From Paramecium tetraurelia (taxonomy: Eukaryota; Ciliophora; Oligohymenophorea; Peniculida; Parameciidae): a stretch of 64,000 nt of DNA. The notes under the pieces were generated by a model. That model did no database searches, was not told the DNA's origin, and saw nothing but the letters and a program-made list of their open reading frames with translations. The position numbers and the translations under genes are program-made. Positions 13,826-24,327 of this stretch are shown here, piece after piece. Positions within the stretch are counted from its first letter, which is position 1. Every line of letters starts with the position of its first letter. The DNA is taken from positions 316,867 through 380,866 of the forward strand of contig NW_001799067.1 of the NCBI RefSeq assembly GCF_000165425.1, given 5' to 3'.

Positions 13826-15353
13826 TCAACGTACTTTGCATCTTTGTGTCCAATATCCAATTTCTTATTCTTATTGTTGTATAAGTTTATTTAAGTTAAC
13901 TTTGATTTCTAATCTCCTCATTGGAGAAGGAGCCATTGAAGGATTTGAAAGGGATCTAAGAAGCATAGAGGGAGAACATGTGCTACAATAAAGGAATTGA
14001 ATTACTTTTAGACTGTGGTTGGTGATGACATCTAAGAAGGATTTTTTTTGATTTGCTTAGGCTTCCTATTAAATTTAATAGCTTACTAAATAAACTTGAT
14101 ATTTTTTCTTTTTTTCGTTTTCTTTTTCAAATGTGCATGATTAGGCTGGACCTGTTTGAGGATGAGGCATCACACTTTTATAGGAGGCATGAAATTGATA
14201 ATTGTCAGATTTATTTTTCGATTTCTTCATATTGGATATTAATTTGAGTAGCATTTCATCTGTAATTTATTTTTTTGATGAGCCAACATCTCCTCTATTT
14301 GTACCATTACCACAACTGGAACCAAAAGCAGCAGCACAACGGGTTTCATTACGTTCTGTTAATATTTCCTTCACTTAAAAACGTTTTTACAATATTTAAT
14401 CATATTTTTTCATTAAAGATTAAATGCTTGTTGATTTATTGTTTGGAAGCGTTGTGGTTGAAGATTTAGCACTTTCTTGAAGTCTCAGAGGTGGAATAGG
14501 TACTTTAGGTTACGATGGCTATTAAATTGATTGATTTTTCTTTTTGTTTGCACTAGAGGGAGGCTTCTTCTTGAGAGGTATTTTGGTAATGGATGACAAC
14601 TAACGAGATGTTTAGGTATTGACTTCACAAATAAGAGTATCTATATCCTAATCATTTTCACAATTGAATAGTTTGTTATGATCGCCAGAGTGGTTAAGTA
14701 TCGGATATTAGTTAGGGGTTTTATTTTATGGTTGTGCCTGCTATGGTAAACTTTGTGAAATCTCATAGATGTTATGCGATTTGCTGTCCCATGAAATTTG
14801 TTCCTTGGGATAGGAACTAAATATGTATGTCGATACTACTCAGATACAGATTCAACATAGTTTTCACTAAAAATATGATCTGGAATCATCTTTTTAGTAA
14901 TGGGTTGTTGATTCTAATTATTTTATGCTTTTTATTGTAATTTTAGCAATTTATTTATTCTCTTCTCCATGAACTTATGAGCATTGACTTTGCATAAATT
15001 GGGCTAGGGGATCTTGAAATTGATTAATGAGCATAAATTAGTTACTTTATTTTACTCGTAGTAGAAATCGCTAAGTAATTTAATTCTTGGGTCTTGTTCC
15101 TCTTTCTAATAAAATCGCTTAATATATTCATTTTCATCATGCAAATACAATTAGTCTTTAAATAGAATGACATGATCTACAGGAACATTCGCTAAAATTT
15201 CTGTTATGGGCTTGGCAAAATAAAAATTGAACTACTCAAAATATCTATAAATTCATATCTATCAAAATACTTCTAATGTATTTCTTTCTAGATAAACTTG
15301 TTTTGATTTATTTTGCAAAATTAACAGTTGAGATTCTTTAGTTGGTTATTCAT
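13826..15353 (-). CDS. Unknown basic protein, about 492 residues
   Basis: Minus-strand gene with two introns required for an open frame: 15245-15270 (26 nt) and 14817-14839 (23 nt). The spliced length is an exact multiple of three, which supports the model. The first 120 residues look globular (LLSDFYYEQNKV at about residue 80). The middle is Gln/Pro/Ser/Lys rich and likely disordered, and the C-terminus ends in a short Gln-rich helix just before TGA. No signal peptide or membrane segment. I do not recognise the family. It lies 54 bases downstream of the stop of a minus-strand coiled-coil gene, so the two are tandem. Confidence 0.55.
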
Positions 15354-15407
15354 TAAATTCAAAAATAAAAATCAAATTTTATTAATTTTTCTTAACAATA
15401 TATTTAA

Positions 15408-17892
15408 TCAAAACTTGGAATATTTGAGTTTCTTCATCTCCTTGTCTTTCTGTTCTTTTTCCATCTCCAACTTTCTGGCCATTTTTTCTCTTTCCTTAAT
15501 GGTTTGTCTCTCATCATTCCTATAATAGAATCAATGAATTACTCTATCATTAATTTTCTTTGCTTTTACTCCTCTTCCATAAGTTCCTGCATTCTCCTTT
15601 TCATTTCTAATTCAGATTATATTTGATTTAATCTTTAATTGATTTCTATCTGCTTCATCAATTATTCCCCAGCTTTCTCTTCCTAATAAATTCTTATTCT
15701 TCTGTCCCTCAATCTCTAGGCCTCAGCTTAGCTCTGAGATTTTCTTTCAAATTGATATTTAATTAATTGTTCTCTGCTGGCATCTTCTATTGCTTTATTC
15801 TATCGTATATAAACTTTGGAAATACAATTTAAAATTGATGAATTTTGCCCTCCTTCTCTTTGTTGATGTGATTCTAGTATTCCTCAAACATCTACTTATA
15901 TTTATCCATATAAGCCAGCTTTTTCTTTTCTTTACTTTCAAATTTTTCTCTTCTTTAAAGATCTTAAGAAACTAGAATTTACTTAAAATATTAAGGAACT
16001 TTACGTTAGCTCTATCGATCTTTTTTTATTTTAATTCGTTCGATCTCTGCAACTATTACTTAGTCCATTCCTTTGATTCTTCGATGTACTTCAACTTATG
16101 CTAATTTTGCTATTCTTTCTTTTCATTTAACTCTTTTTGATGTTAATTAAACTTGTCCTTGTCATTTAACGCTGTCATTGATTTTTGTATGATCTTCAGA
16201 AAGTGTACTTCTTTCTATTACTTCTATACTTCATGGAAATCCTTCAATAATGACATCTGTTTTTATAATTGTAATTCCTTTCTGGACATTTTCTATTCTA
16301 AAACAGCCTATCTTTAGACTTAATCCTTTAGCACTCTCTCTTTATGCAATTAAAGTCTTTTTGAATTGCCCTCCTCTTGTTCCTTCAACACTCTTTATTG
16401 CCATAGTTAGAATTCTTAGAGGTTCATCTCTGCCTTTTTTTATTTGGAATCAATTTCGTATCTAAATTTCTAAAAGTCCTTTTCACTCTCAATCAGCTTT
16501 TTCTGAATTGTATATTATTTTTCTATCCACTTTTAATTATGCGATTAAATCTATTGATCCCTTTAAGCTCGGTAAAACTAAAAGCTACTCTGATACATTC
16601 TTGTTTGACCATCACTGGTGCTTGATAACAACCCTCCTGTCTAAGCCATGGCATCAGTAGGAGCAGTTTCTGGTTTGATATTAGGTTAACTTTGAAGTCT
16701 TAAGAATCTTTATGATTTCTATTTTAATTATTCTAATTTGTCTATTTCGAACATAATGCAATTGATATGCATATCAATATCTTTGACTAAACTTTAAAAA
16801 TGTTCATTGGTCCTTGCATATGGTTCTGCATCTTTCCTTAATGTACCGAACTACATAATGGAGACTCTTACATCTTGAACCAAAGTAATTCTTTTCTCTA
16901 TTTTAGATTGCGATATTTTATTGATCTTCTTTATTTTATCCAAATCATCCCACTTGAATCCCTCGATGTAGAGCAAATGAGTGATTGATTAATCATGTTC
17001 TAATTCCTCGGTATTGCGTTTCTCTAATTCCTTATATTGTTCGAGCAGTTGTTCCATTTGATGGTCTAATAAAATAATTAATATTAAAATATATATATAT
17101 ATAAATTGTGGGAACATACATACATCACTAATCAGAACTCCTAAAATACATCTCTATAAGCTTTGCAATCCTTCTACAAACCTCATATGGATCCAAATAT
17201 TCAGATGAATCTTCTCTCTTTTCCTTCAGTTCCTTATCAAGCTAGATTAGTTCCTCTGGTAAGAATCTTAATTTCTCGATATTGATTTATTGATCATCCT
17301 CAGTCTTATTATTTAAAAGTGATTTAACTTCGTCCACCAATTTACACATCATTTTACTAATCTTTTCTTTAAATCGATATTAGAATCTTCCTTTGATCCA
17401 ATCAATTTGATTGGAGTTGTTATCCATTCTTTTTGATGCTGTTTAATTGTGTTTGTTAAAAATCTAAATATTTTTAGAACCTTTACTTATTCTCTTAAAT
17501 GATAATAGTGTCTCAACATTAGAATATCAATTTCACAAACTATTCGCATTCCCTCAGCTGCCAAACTCTTCAAGGGCATAACCTAGAAAGCATTACTTTG
17601 AGGCAATATTTAAGCTTGTAATAATTGATCAGCTATGGTTGTATTATATTAATTGCTAAATAAGAAGTTTGAAAAGCTGGGCATTAGTTGAACACTGGGA
17701 TTCTGATATAAATGAGGATGGGGATATCGTAGAACTTACAATTCTAAATTTTCCTTTGGATCTAGTAATCTCGATTCTCCTATACTAAATGCTTCTGAAT
17801 GCTTAGTTATTGTGCTTTCCTTCGCTAAGAATACATTTAAATTTACTTCTCAGTGATTTAGGGCATGGTTGATTTTATTTATTATTCTACAT
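15408..17892 (-). CDS. Long coiled-coil protein, unknown function
   Basis: Reconstructed protein of about 771 residues. The N-terminal third is mixed and partly globular; from about residue 250 it becomes a long Lys/Glu/Gln-rich coiled coil typical of ciliary or cytoskeletal scaffold proteins. Introns: 17825-17846 (22 nt), 17464-17486 (23), 17128-17149 (22), a probable 54-nt intron at 17066-17119, then 26- and 23-nt introns near the 3' end; a further 33-nt in-frame intron near 16.0 kb is possible. One base appears to be missing in the T run at 15943-15947. With these, the spliced length is a multiple of three. An alternative is two genes split at the AT-rich 17066-17119 stretch. No family recognised. 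Confidence 0.6.
17066..17119 (-). other. Probable 54-nt intron with (AT)7 microsatellite
   Basis: Reads GTATGT...TTATTAG on the minus strand and is almost pure A/T inside, including seven AT units. Removing it joins two exons of the coiled-coil gene in frame. It is about twice the length of the other introns here; dinucleotide expansion would explain that. It could instead be a short intergenic spacer. Confidence 0.45.
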
Positions 17893-18009
17893 ATTATATT
17901 CAATATTTCCATAAATCCGAATTAATTTTCATTAATTAAGCAGTAAATCTTAGGTTTCTTAATAATAAACTAAAACATTCTCAAACACAATTCTCTCATA
18001 AATTTTATA

Positions 18010-18159
18010 NNNNNNNNNNNNNNNNNNNNNNNNNNNNNNNNNNNNNNNNNNNNNNNNNNNNNNNNNNNNNNNNNNNNNNNNNNNNNNNNNNNNNNNNNNN
18101 NNNNNNNNNNNNNNNNNNNNNNNNNNNNNNNNNNNNNNNNNNNNNNNNNNNNNNNNNNN
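18010..18159. other. Assembly gap (150 N)
   Basis: 150 unknown bases. The length may be nominal. It lies just upstream of the coiled-coil gene, so that gene's promoter and the 5' flank are unresolved. Confidence 0.99.
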
Positions 18160-19533
18160 GAATTTGAATACTATTCAATGTAATAAATTGAGTTTTCTAA
18201 GTTTGAACCATCTCTCACACCACTAGAATATAAAATAATTTAGTATCCACAATCTATTTAAACTAGCTCAAAATTATCGAAATATAAATTCTAAACCTAA
18301 TTTTTAATATAATTTGATTGGATTATTACCTATGCTTAATTTAAATCTTTGGGTATTTAAATTTAACTGCTCCTGAAATTTATTTAATTATAAATACTTT
18401 TTTCTAACTATTAGAGTCAAATTTAAAGGTTCTTATTTAAATAAAATAGACTTTTTAAATAAAACTGATATAGGAACTCTTAATGCCTAAATAGTTTGAT
18501 TGTCTCTCTATTTAACCCTTACTTTAAATCTTCTGATATAATTAACCGAAAATAACAAATATCTATTGCTTAAGATCTATATTTTTTAGGTACTTTTTTT
18601 GTTATCAAAACTTATCAGTTAAATTGGATTTAAGCACAATTAATCTTAGGACTCTATAACCAAAGATTGCTTTTATACGGTATTAGTTCTCACTTCTATT
18701 AATTCTATAAATGAAAGATAAGTTTTTTAAAGTTAGAAGATGTGATAAAATGTTATTTAAAAGTAAGACTTGGTAATAACTATTTATTTGATATGCTTTT
18801 ACAAAAAACACCAAATTCATTGTATTTTTTTTAAGTTCCTTAGTATAATGAAGAAATAATAAATGAGAATTTATTATAAATTCACTTCAGAATAATATTA
18901 ACATGGATCTAATTATATTAATATAAAATAAATTCAAAAGGAGTATTAAGGAATCAAAAATTTCTGAATTGTGAGATTTAACAAGAAATTATAATTTCAC
19001 TAGATAAGATAAGACTCCATGTAACTTCTAGGAGTATAAAATTTGGGCTCCTTATCAAATGGTAAGTCTTTAATTCCAACTGATAAAATAAAGATTTCAA
19101 TTTTTTTGAATTGGAGGGTTAACTAAGAGGAGGTGAAATAAATTAGGGTATAAATTTTTCTAACAAAGATATTTGAGAATGTAAATCAAATTAGTGTACT
19201 TATTAGGCATTTTTTTATTAAATATTTCGCTTCGAAGGTCAAACAGTTTCATTTAATTAAACTTTAGTTAAATACAGTGAGGTTTAAATATTGATATTAA
19301 TAATTACGAAATTGATATGTATTTTAGCTGATACTTGAAATTATAGAGAATGAAATATTATAATTAACTTAAATATGAGAAATACATAATTTAAATATGA
19401 ATTACTTTCACAAAATATAATCATATATATATGAAGATTAGATATAGAATAGTATAATAGATTTATGGCGCAAGGTTAGAATAATTATATATGAAATTAA
19501 ATATATTTTATTATAATATTATAGAAACAATAA
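18160..19533 (-). other. Gene-poor region with uncertain minus-strand coding traces
   Basis: No gene can be modelled. On the minus strand there is a frame open for about 190 codons (roughly 18810 down to 18250) with protein-like, beta-strand-rich composition, a second frame adjoining the gap, and a third of about 95 codons around 19.25-18.97 kb. They are separated by TGA codons and frame changes that no convincing intron repairs. In AT-rich DNA with a single stop codon, long chance frames are common, so this may be a decayed gene, a gene with unresolved introns, or noise. Confidence 0.3.
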
Positions 19534-19768
19534 TCAATTAATTTTTTTTCTAAGCATTAGAATATGTGGTTCTGGTTTATAATAGTCATAATGAACCCAT
19601 CCAGGGGATCCTTTTATACCCCAGACTTCTCCATTCTTGTTCAGTTAGAAGTCTTCCAATTTTTGAGATTTTTTTATATAACTCATGGGGTAGGATGACA
19701 TGCCTATACTCAAATTCTCCATCGGTATATTTTTCAGAATAAACTATATCTGTAGGACAGCGAGGCAT
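19534..19768 (-). CDS. CKS1: Cyclin-dependent kinase regulatory subunit CKS1
   Basis: Small phosphate-binding adaptor that docks on cyclin-dependent kinases and promotes multisite phosphorylation. The start PRCPTDIVYSEKY, the block YRHVILPHEL and LLTEQEWRSLG are unmistakable. After one apparent extra base in the CCCC run at 19619-19622 (G run in the gene) the sequence continues GSPGWVHYDYYKPEPHI and LMLRKK, ending at TGA. The corrected product is 77 residues, the usual size. Read literally, the frame stops early and loses the C-terminal strand and the HxPEPH hinge, so the break is most likely a sequence error. No intron is needed. Confidence 0.93.
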
Positions 19769-19948
19769 TCTAAAAATTGATAAATAAATTAAGAGAATTT
19801 AGAGCAATATCAATTTCAAACGGAGTTCTAAGTGAATTTATTCAACTTTGAGTGAAAAGTAGCTGTAAATTACTAAATTAAAATTTGATAATAATAAATT
19901 AAAAATACTAGAATAATTAATGTAAATAATAAGATTGATTGAATGAAA

Positions 19949-20275
19949 TCAATAATCATCATCGGAATTAGCTTTGTCAACTTCTTGAGGTTTTTGTGAA
20001 TGCTTATCTTAAAAAAATTGATCTTCAACAGCATTAAGATCATCCTTATTATAAACAGCATATTGATTCTCTTTCAGGGCAACAAGATGGTTTTTATTAT
20101 TTTTTTAGACGATCTGTATTTCACAAGTTACTTTTTCCATTGTTTGTTCTTGATATTTAGGTTGGAGAGTTTAGTCCTAAGATTATTGGTTATTGAGAGT
20201 ATCCTATTGAATTTGCTCACAAAAAACCTTTTCTTTATTCCTGTTATGTCCTGGTTCAATAGCACAACAACCCAT
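19949..20275 (-). CDS. Small protein with MGCC lipid-anchor start
   Basis: Intact frame of 108 codons ending at TGA. The protein begins Met-Gly-Cys-Cys, the classic context for N-myristoylation of Gly2 plus palmitoylation of the adjacent cysteines, so it probably sits on the cytosolic face of a membrane. The rest is hydrophilic and Gln/Lys/Asp rich, ends in an acidic Asp-Asp-Asp-Tyr tail, and has no visible domain. It lies 31 bases downstream of the hexosaminidase stop and is transcribed in the same direction. A different frame on the same strand overlaps it but lacks this start. Function unknown. Confidence 0.6.
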
Positions 20276-20306
20276 TCCTGAATTTTAATAAAAAATATAT
20301 TTAAAC

Positions 20307-21989
20307 TCATAATTCTTTAAATTAATGCTATTGTCCGATACTTGGTTCTTCTTCTTCATACAAGATAGGAAAACAAATTTTGGTATGTCTCTTGCAATAA
20401 TCATGAGTGAAAGGGGATACTGGAAATCCATATTTGTTCATTCTATCCTCCATTTACCCTAGTCTATCAGCGAATTCATAGAATTTTTCTGATTGCTTTG
20501 AGAAAGGATTCCATAAACTACATAAATTTATCATAATTACGTATCTCCCAAAATGGATGATCTTATGAACAATCTTTAGAAGTGAGTATTTTCATTATTG
20601 GTTTCTCCCCAAAGAGGTGCCTCACCTCCAATTATTTTGCCCTTGAATCCTTCTGGAGCTTTTGGAGTCCATTTGTAAATGTCTTTCCAAGTTTAGTAAG
20701 TTTGATAGGTATTTCCAAAAGCATTTCCAACACCAATGTCCAAATACAATGGACGATAGTCACTAAGTATGAAATCATTAGTTCTATTTGCTACTAATTC
20801 GAGTTCATCTGTAGTACCCCACCAATGAATGATATCTTCATCTTCAGCAGGTAATTTATCGTCCTTATTATACCAATAGGCTATTCTCTATTTAGATTTA
20901 ATTTCATTTTTCCATATACTTTTTTATCGTTATCTGTAATAAGTCTGCAATTCTATATAATCTGCAATGCCATTTTTATCCATGAACTCTTTGATTGATG
21001 GTCTTTAGTTGTAGCAACTCTTGATAGCTTCATCTCCACCAAAATGAATAAACTGCACTTTGCTAAACATATCAGATAAATCTTAGAAGACTGATTTAAC
21101 CACATCATAAGTTAAATCTAAAGTAGGATCGAATTGCCCATATTATTTAATTGTGCTTCCACAATTTAAAATAATATATTCTAAATCACTAATATTCCTT
21201 CCCCAAGATTACACATGGGCTGGTGAATCAATTTCAGGTATTATTTACACTCCTCTTATGGATGCATACTCTATCAAATAGGATACATCTGATTTTGTGT
21301 AGTATTCATTTTCTGAATATTTAGATGTGTGGGTTATGCGACTATAATTTGTTAGAAGTAAAGGAAAACTTTCATCATCAGTGATATGCCAATGCATTAC
21401 ATTCATTTTATTGATAGCCAATGCATCAATAGTCCTCTCAAGAGTCTTTAAAGGCAAAAAGTGTCTTGCTGTATCCACCATCACACCTCTAAAAGAATAG
21501 GCTGGCTCATCTTCAATTATAAGTGGTAGCTATTATAGTTAGACAGAGATATACGAATTCAATGCGATCATTTTCAGTTAATTAATGCACTGTGTCTAAT
21601 GCTCGAGCCAAACCCCAATGATTATGAGCATCAATTTATATGTTTAAATATTCATCAATTTTCAAAATATAAGCTTCTTATTAAGTTTTATTAACCCAAT
21701 ATAATTGTTCATCATTTTGAAGGGAAATATGAAATTTCAAAGCTCCTTAATTTTTGAGATTGAAATTCAAAGCCTATTCAAAATTACATTCATTTTTTGA
21801 TGTCATTAATGAATGATAATGACGCAATAATTCAATTACATGTTCTGGATATTGATTACCGTTTGTAAATTGTATTCCACATTTATTAATAACTTTCATG
21901 CTCTTTGACCCTTTAACAAACTATTTGGGCATAGGCATAAGCTAATAAGTACCAACGATTAAGATTGCAATTACAATGATAAATTTCAT
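20307..21989 (-). CDS. Secreted/lysosomal beta-N-acetylhexosaminidase (GH20)
   Basis: Glycoside hydrolase family 20 enzyme that removes terminal beta-linked N-acetylhexosamines. The 544-residue product starts with a clear signal peptide (MKFIIVIAILIVGT), as expected for a lysosomal or secreted enzyme. After the N-terminal GH20b-like domain come RGVMVDTARHF, MNVMHWHITDDESFP, the catalytic HFGGDEA with its Asp-Glu pair (about residue 320), WWGTTDE, GGEAPLWGE and the late FIRSSILGDTLWNP. Two introns (25 nt near 21525; 23 nt near 20535) keep the frame and the spliced length is a multiple of three. The gene looks intact. Its start codon is only 18 bases from a divergent plus-strand frame. Confidence 0.93.
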
Positions 21990-22007
21990 TTATAATTATA
22001 TATAATT

Positions 22008-24175
22008 ATGGAAATCATTCATTTTCTCTTTCTTCTTTTTATTTCATTTGCATTTCAAATAGGAAATAATGCTTAATAAATTTTTAGATTATCCATCAGT
22101 AATAGGAGCAATGGACAATCCATATTATATCATTCTATATACTATTTCAATTCAACTTTAACAAAATAGTAAATTTCTAGTTTCCTTTAATTTTTGATTC
22201 ATTAAACTAATGAATACATTTCTGCAAAGGCAGAAATTCTTTTATATGTGATAATTTCTTTACCCACAGATTGGAACTTCTTAATCAATTACAATATTCT
22301 ATGAATATTTAAGTAGTGATATGTCCAATTATAAACCTCCGTTCAAGCATGATATACAAGATTAAGTATTTATATAAACATTTAGTGATATGGCTTATAG
22401 AAATAATCGATAAAAATGATTTTATTGAGTTTATGAGCAAAATCAAACAATTAATCATTATATTTCCATTAATGAATGATATCCTCTTTATCAAGTGGCA
22501 AACTCTCTTCTTGAAGATAACTAGTTCAGTTTTAATTGCATCTTGTTCAACTAGTTTGACTTTCTTCTGAAATAAGGTTATACTTCATGATAATAGTAAT
22601 ATTTTATTCTTGAATATCTAGTTTAAGATCAAAGCTTTGATCATAATTAATCTTGTTAACCATACTAATTTAAACTACAAGTCAATCAAAAGATCTCCAA
22701 TTCTAAAAAGCTCAATTTCTAAACTAAAAGTAGGTGGATAACTCAACTAAGTCTCATAGAGTTGAGTTTAGACATTTAATTGATCATTAAATAATGATCT
22801 TTATGATTTTACTTATTAGCATCTACATCTTAGATATTTTCTTAATTTAAATGAAATTCATTAAATCTACTTATGAAATCAATCAAATAAATGCATAATC
22901 AATATGATACTTAACTTAAACATTAATTACCAATTTTCTCAACCTTTTTGATATTTATTTTAAGTAATGATATTAAACTAGTTACATTTATTCATTTATT
23001 AAATATTAATTTTTGCTCTTTCTCATATATTGCATGTATTGATCATTATTAATGAAGCCCAAGTAATTTTTGAATAATTAAATAATAATGACTTAAGAAG
23101 TCTATAATATTATCTTACTTCATAATTTTATTTTATATTAACTATAGAAGTTCCTTTTTTGAATGATTTTTCAATTTGAAGAAATTGAAACATAGACTAC
23201 TTTGCTGCTAGTATTATTGATCAATAATTTAATCTTCATTCTGTTTATTAATTTGATTTTTATTCCATAAACTAATATTCAAATGAAATATAGAATAATG
23301 AAGATGAGAACTGAAAAACTTTGCTTTTATATTTCCTATAGGTGATATTGATTCTTTATTTTTAGATGTAATTGACTACTAGACAAGAAGTTTGATCAAG
23401 CCTAGGTATCACAAAAATATTAAAATATTTGAATGCGTTTTTTATTAGTCCTTTCTCTTTATTGTAGACCAAATTGTATTCTATTGAAGGCTTAAATGAC
23501 AGGAGTGATAAATTCATCTATTAATTTTATTATCTCACATTTAATGAGATTAATATCGTAAATAAATATATCTCCAAAAATTATTCAAACTTACTAGAAT
23601 AGAATTTATATATTAATTAACCAATTAAATAATAAGCCACTCTATTTCTATAATGGAAATATATATGTATGAATTAAGATACATCATCAATATGATGCCT
23701 ATAATTAATCATACATCTAAAGGAGATTCATAAGCTAGTAAATGATTCAAAGATAATTCTTTATTATAACAATACAAAAAATGGATTATTGCTTAATAAA
23801 TCTAATAAAATGATATTGAATACATTAATTTAAATTTATAAAAAGAATAGTCAATAAATAACTAGAAATTTAACAATATCAAATTAGAAATCAAATTAAA
23901 AGCAAAATTCTTTAAAGAATTAATACTGTGGTTTGATTATTCACAATCATTGATAGGTTAATGCTTAATTTTTATTGATTAAAGTGAGTATAATAATTGA
24001 ATTAGATATAATTAAATCTAAATTTATATTGGTTTCTTAAGCAGATGTTTTCCAAATATAAAAGAGAGAGTAGACCTATAAAGTATTTAAAAATGTTAAT
24101 ACAATCAATAATTTAAATTTGTTGCATCGTTAAGTAATAAAGAACATGAGATCATTCAAAATTGAGAATTGTTGA
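22008..24175 (+). pseudogene. Decayed-looking plus-strand coding region
   Basis: A 2.2-kb desert by local standards. It opens with a 98-codon frame starting MEIIHFLFLLFISFAF, a good signal peptide, which stops at TGA (22302). Further on, 23396-24175 is one continuous reading phase of 99, 85 and 73 codons separated only by two TGA codons (23693, 23951), with ordinary protein composition. In between, protein-like stretches lie in shifting frames. I found no introns that repair it. This fits a pseudogene left over from gene duplication, but chance open frames in AT-rich DNA, or a gene with unusual introns, remain possible. No family recognised. Confidence 0.3.
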
Positions 24176-24327
24176 TTATCCAACAACATTTTGATTATTG
24201 CAGAAATTTGAATTAGAACATTAGTTTTGCATTCAGTTAATCAGAGAATAGATAAAATGGAGAAATAAACAGAGGGCAGAATTTGAATAAATATTATATA
24301 AAATAAAAAATACAAAAAAAATTTAAA

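Noticed and set aside
17120-17135. In-frame TGA in the coiled-coil gene, as possible recoding
   Set aside because: A 22-nt intron at 17128-17149 with standard ends removes it and restores the phase.
17846-17860. In-frame TGA near the 5' end of the coiled-coil gene
   Set aside because: It belongs to a different phase; the real start is ATG at 17892 followed by a 22-nt intron (17825-17846).
18010-18159. N stretch as a biological feature
   Set aside because: It is only an assembly gap.
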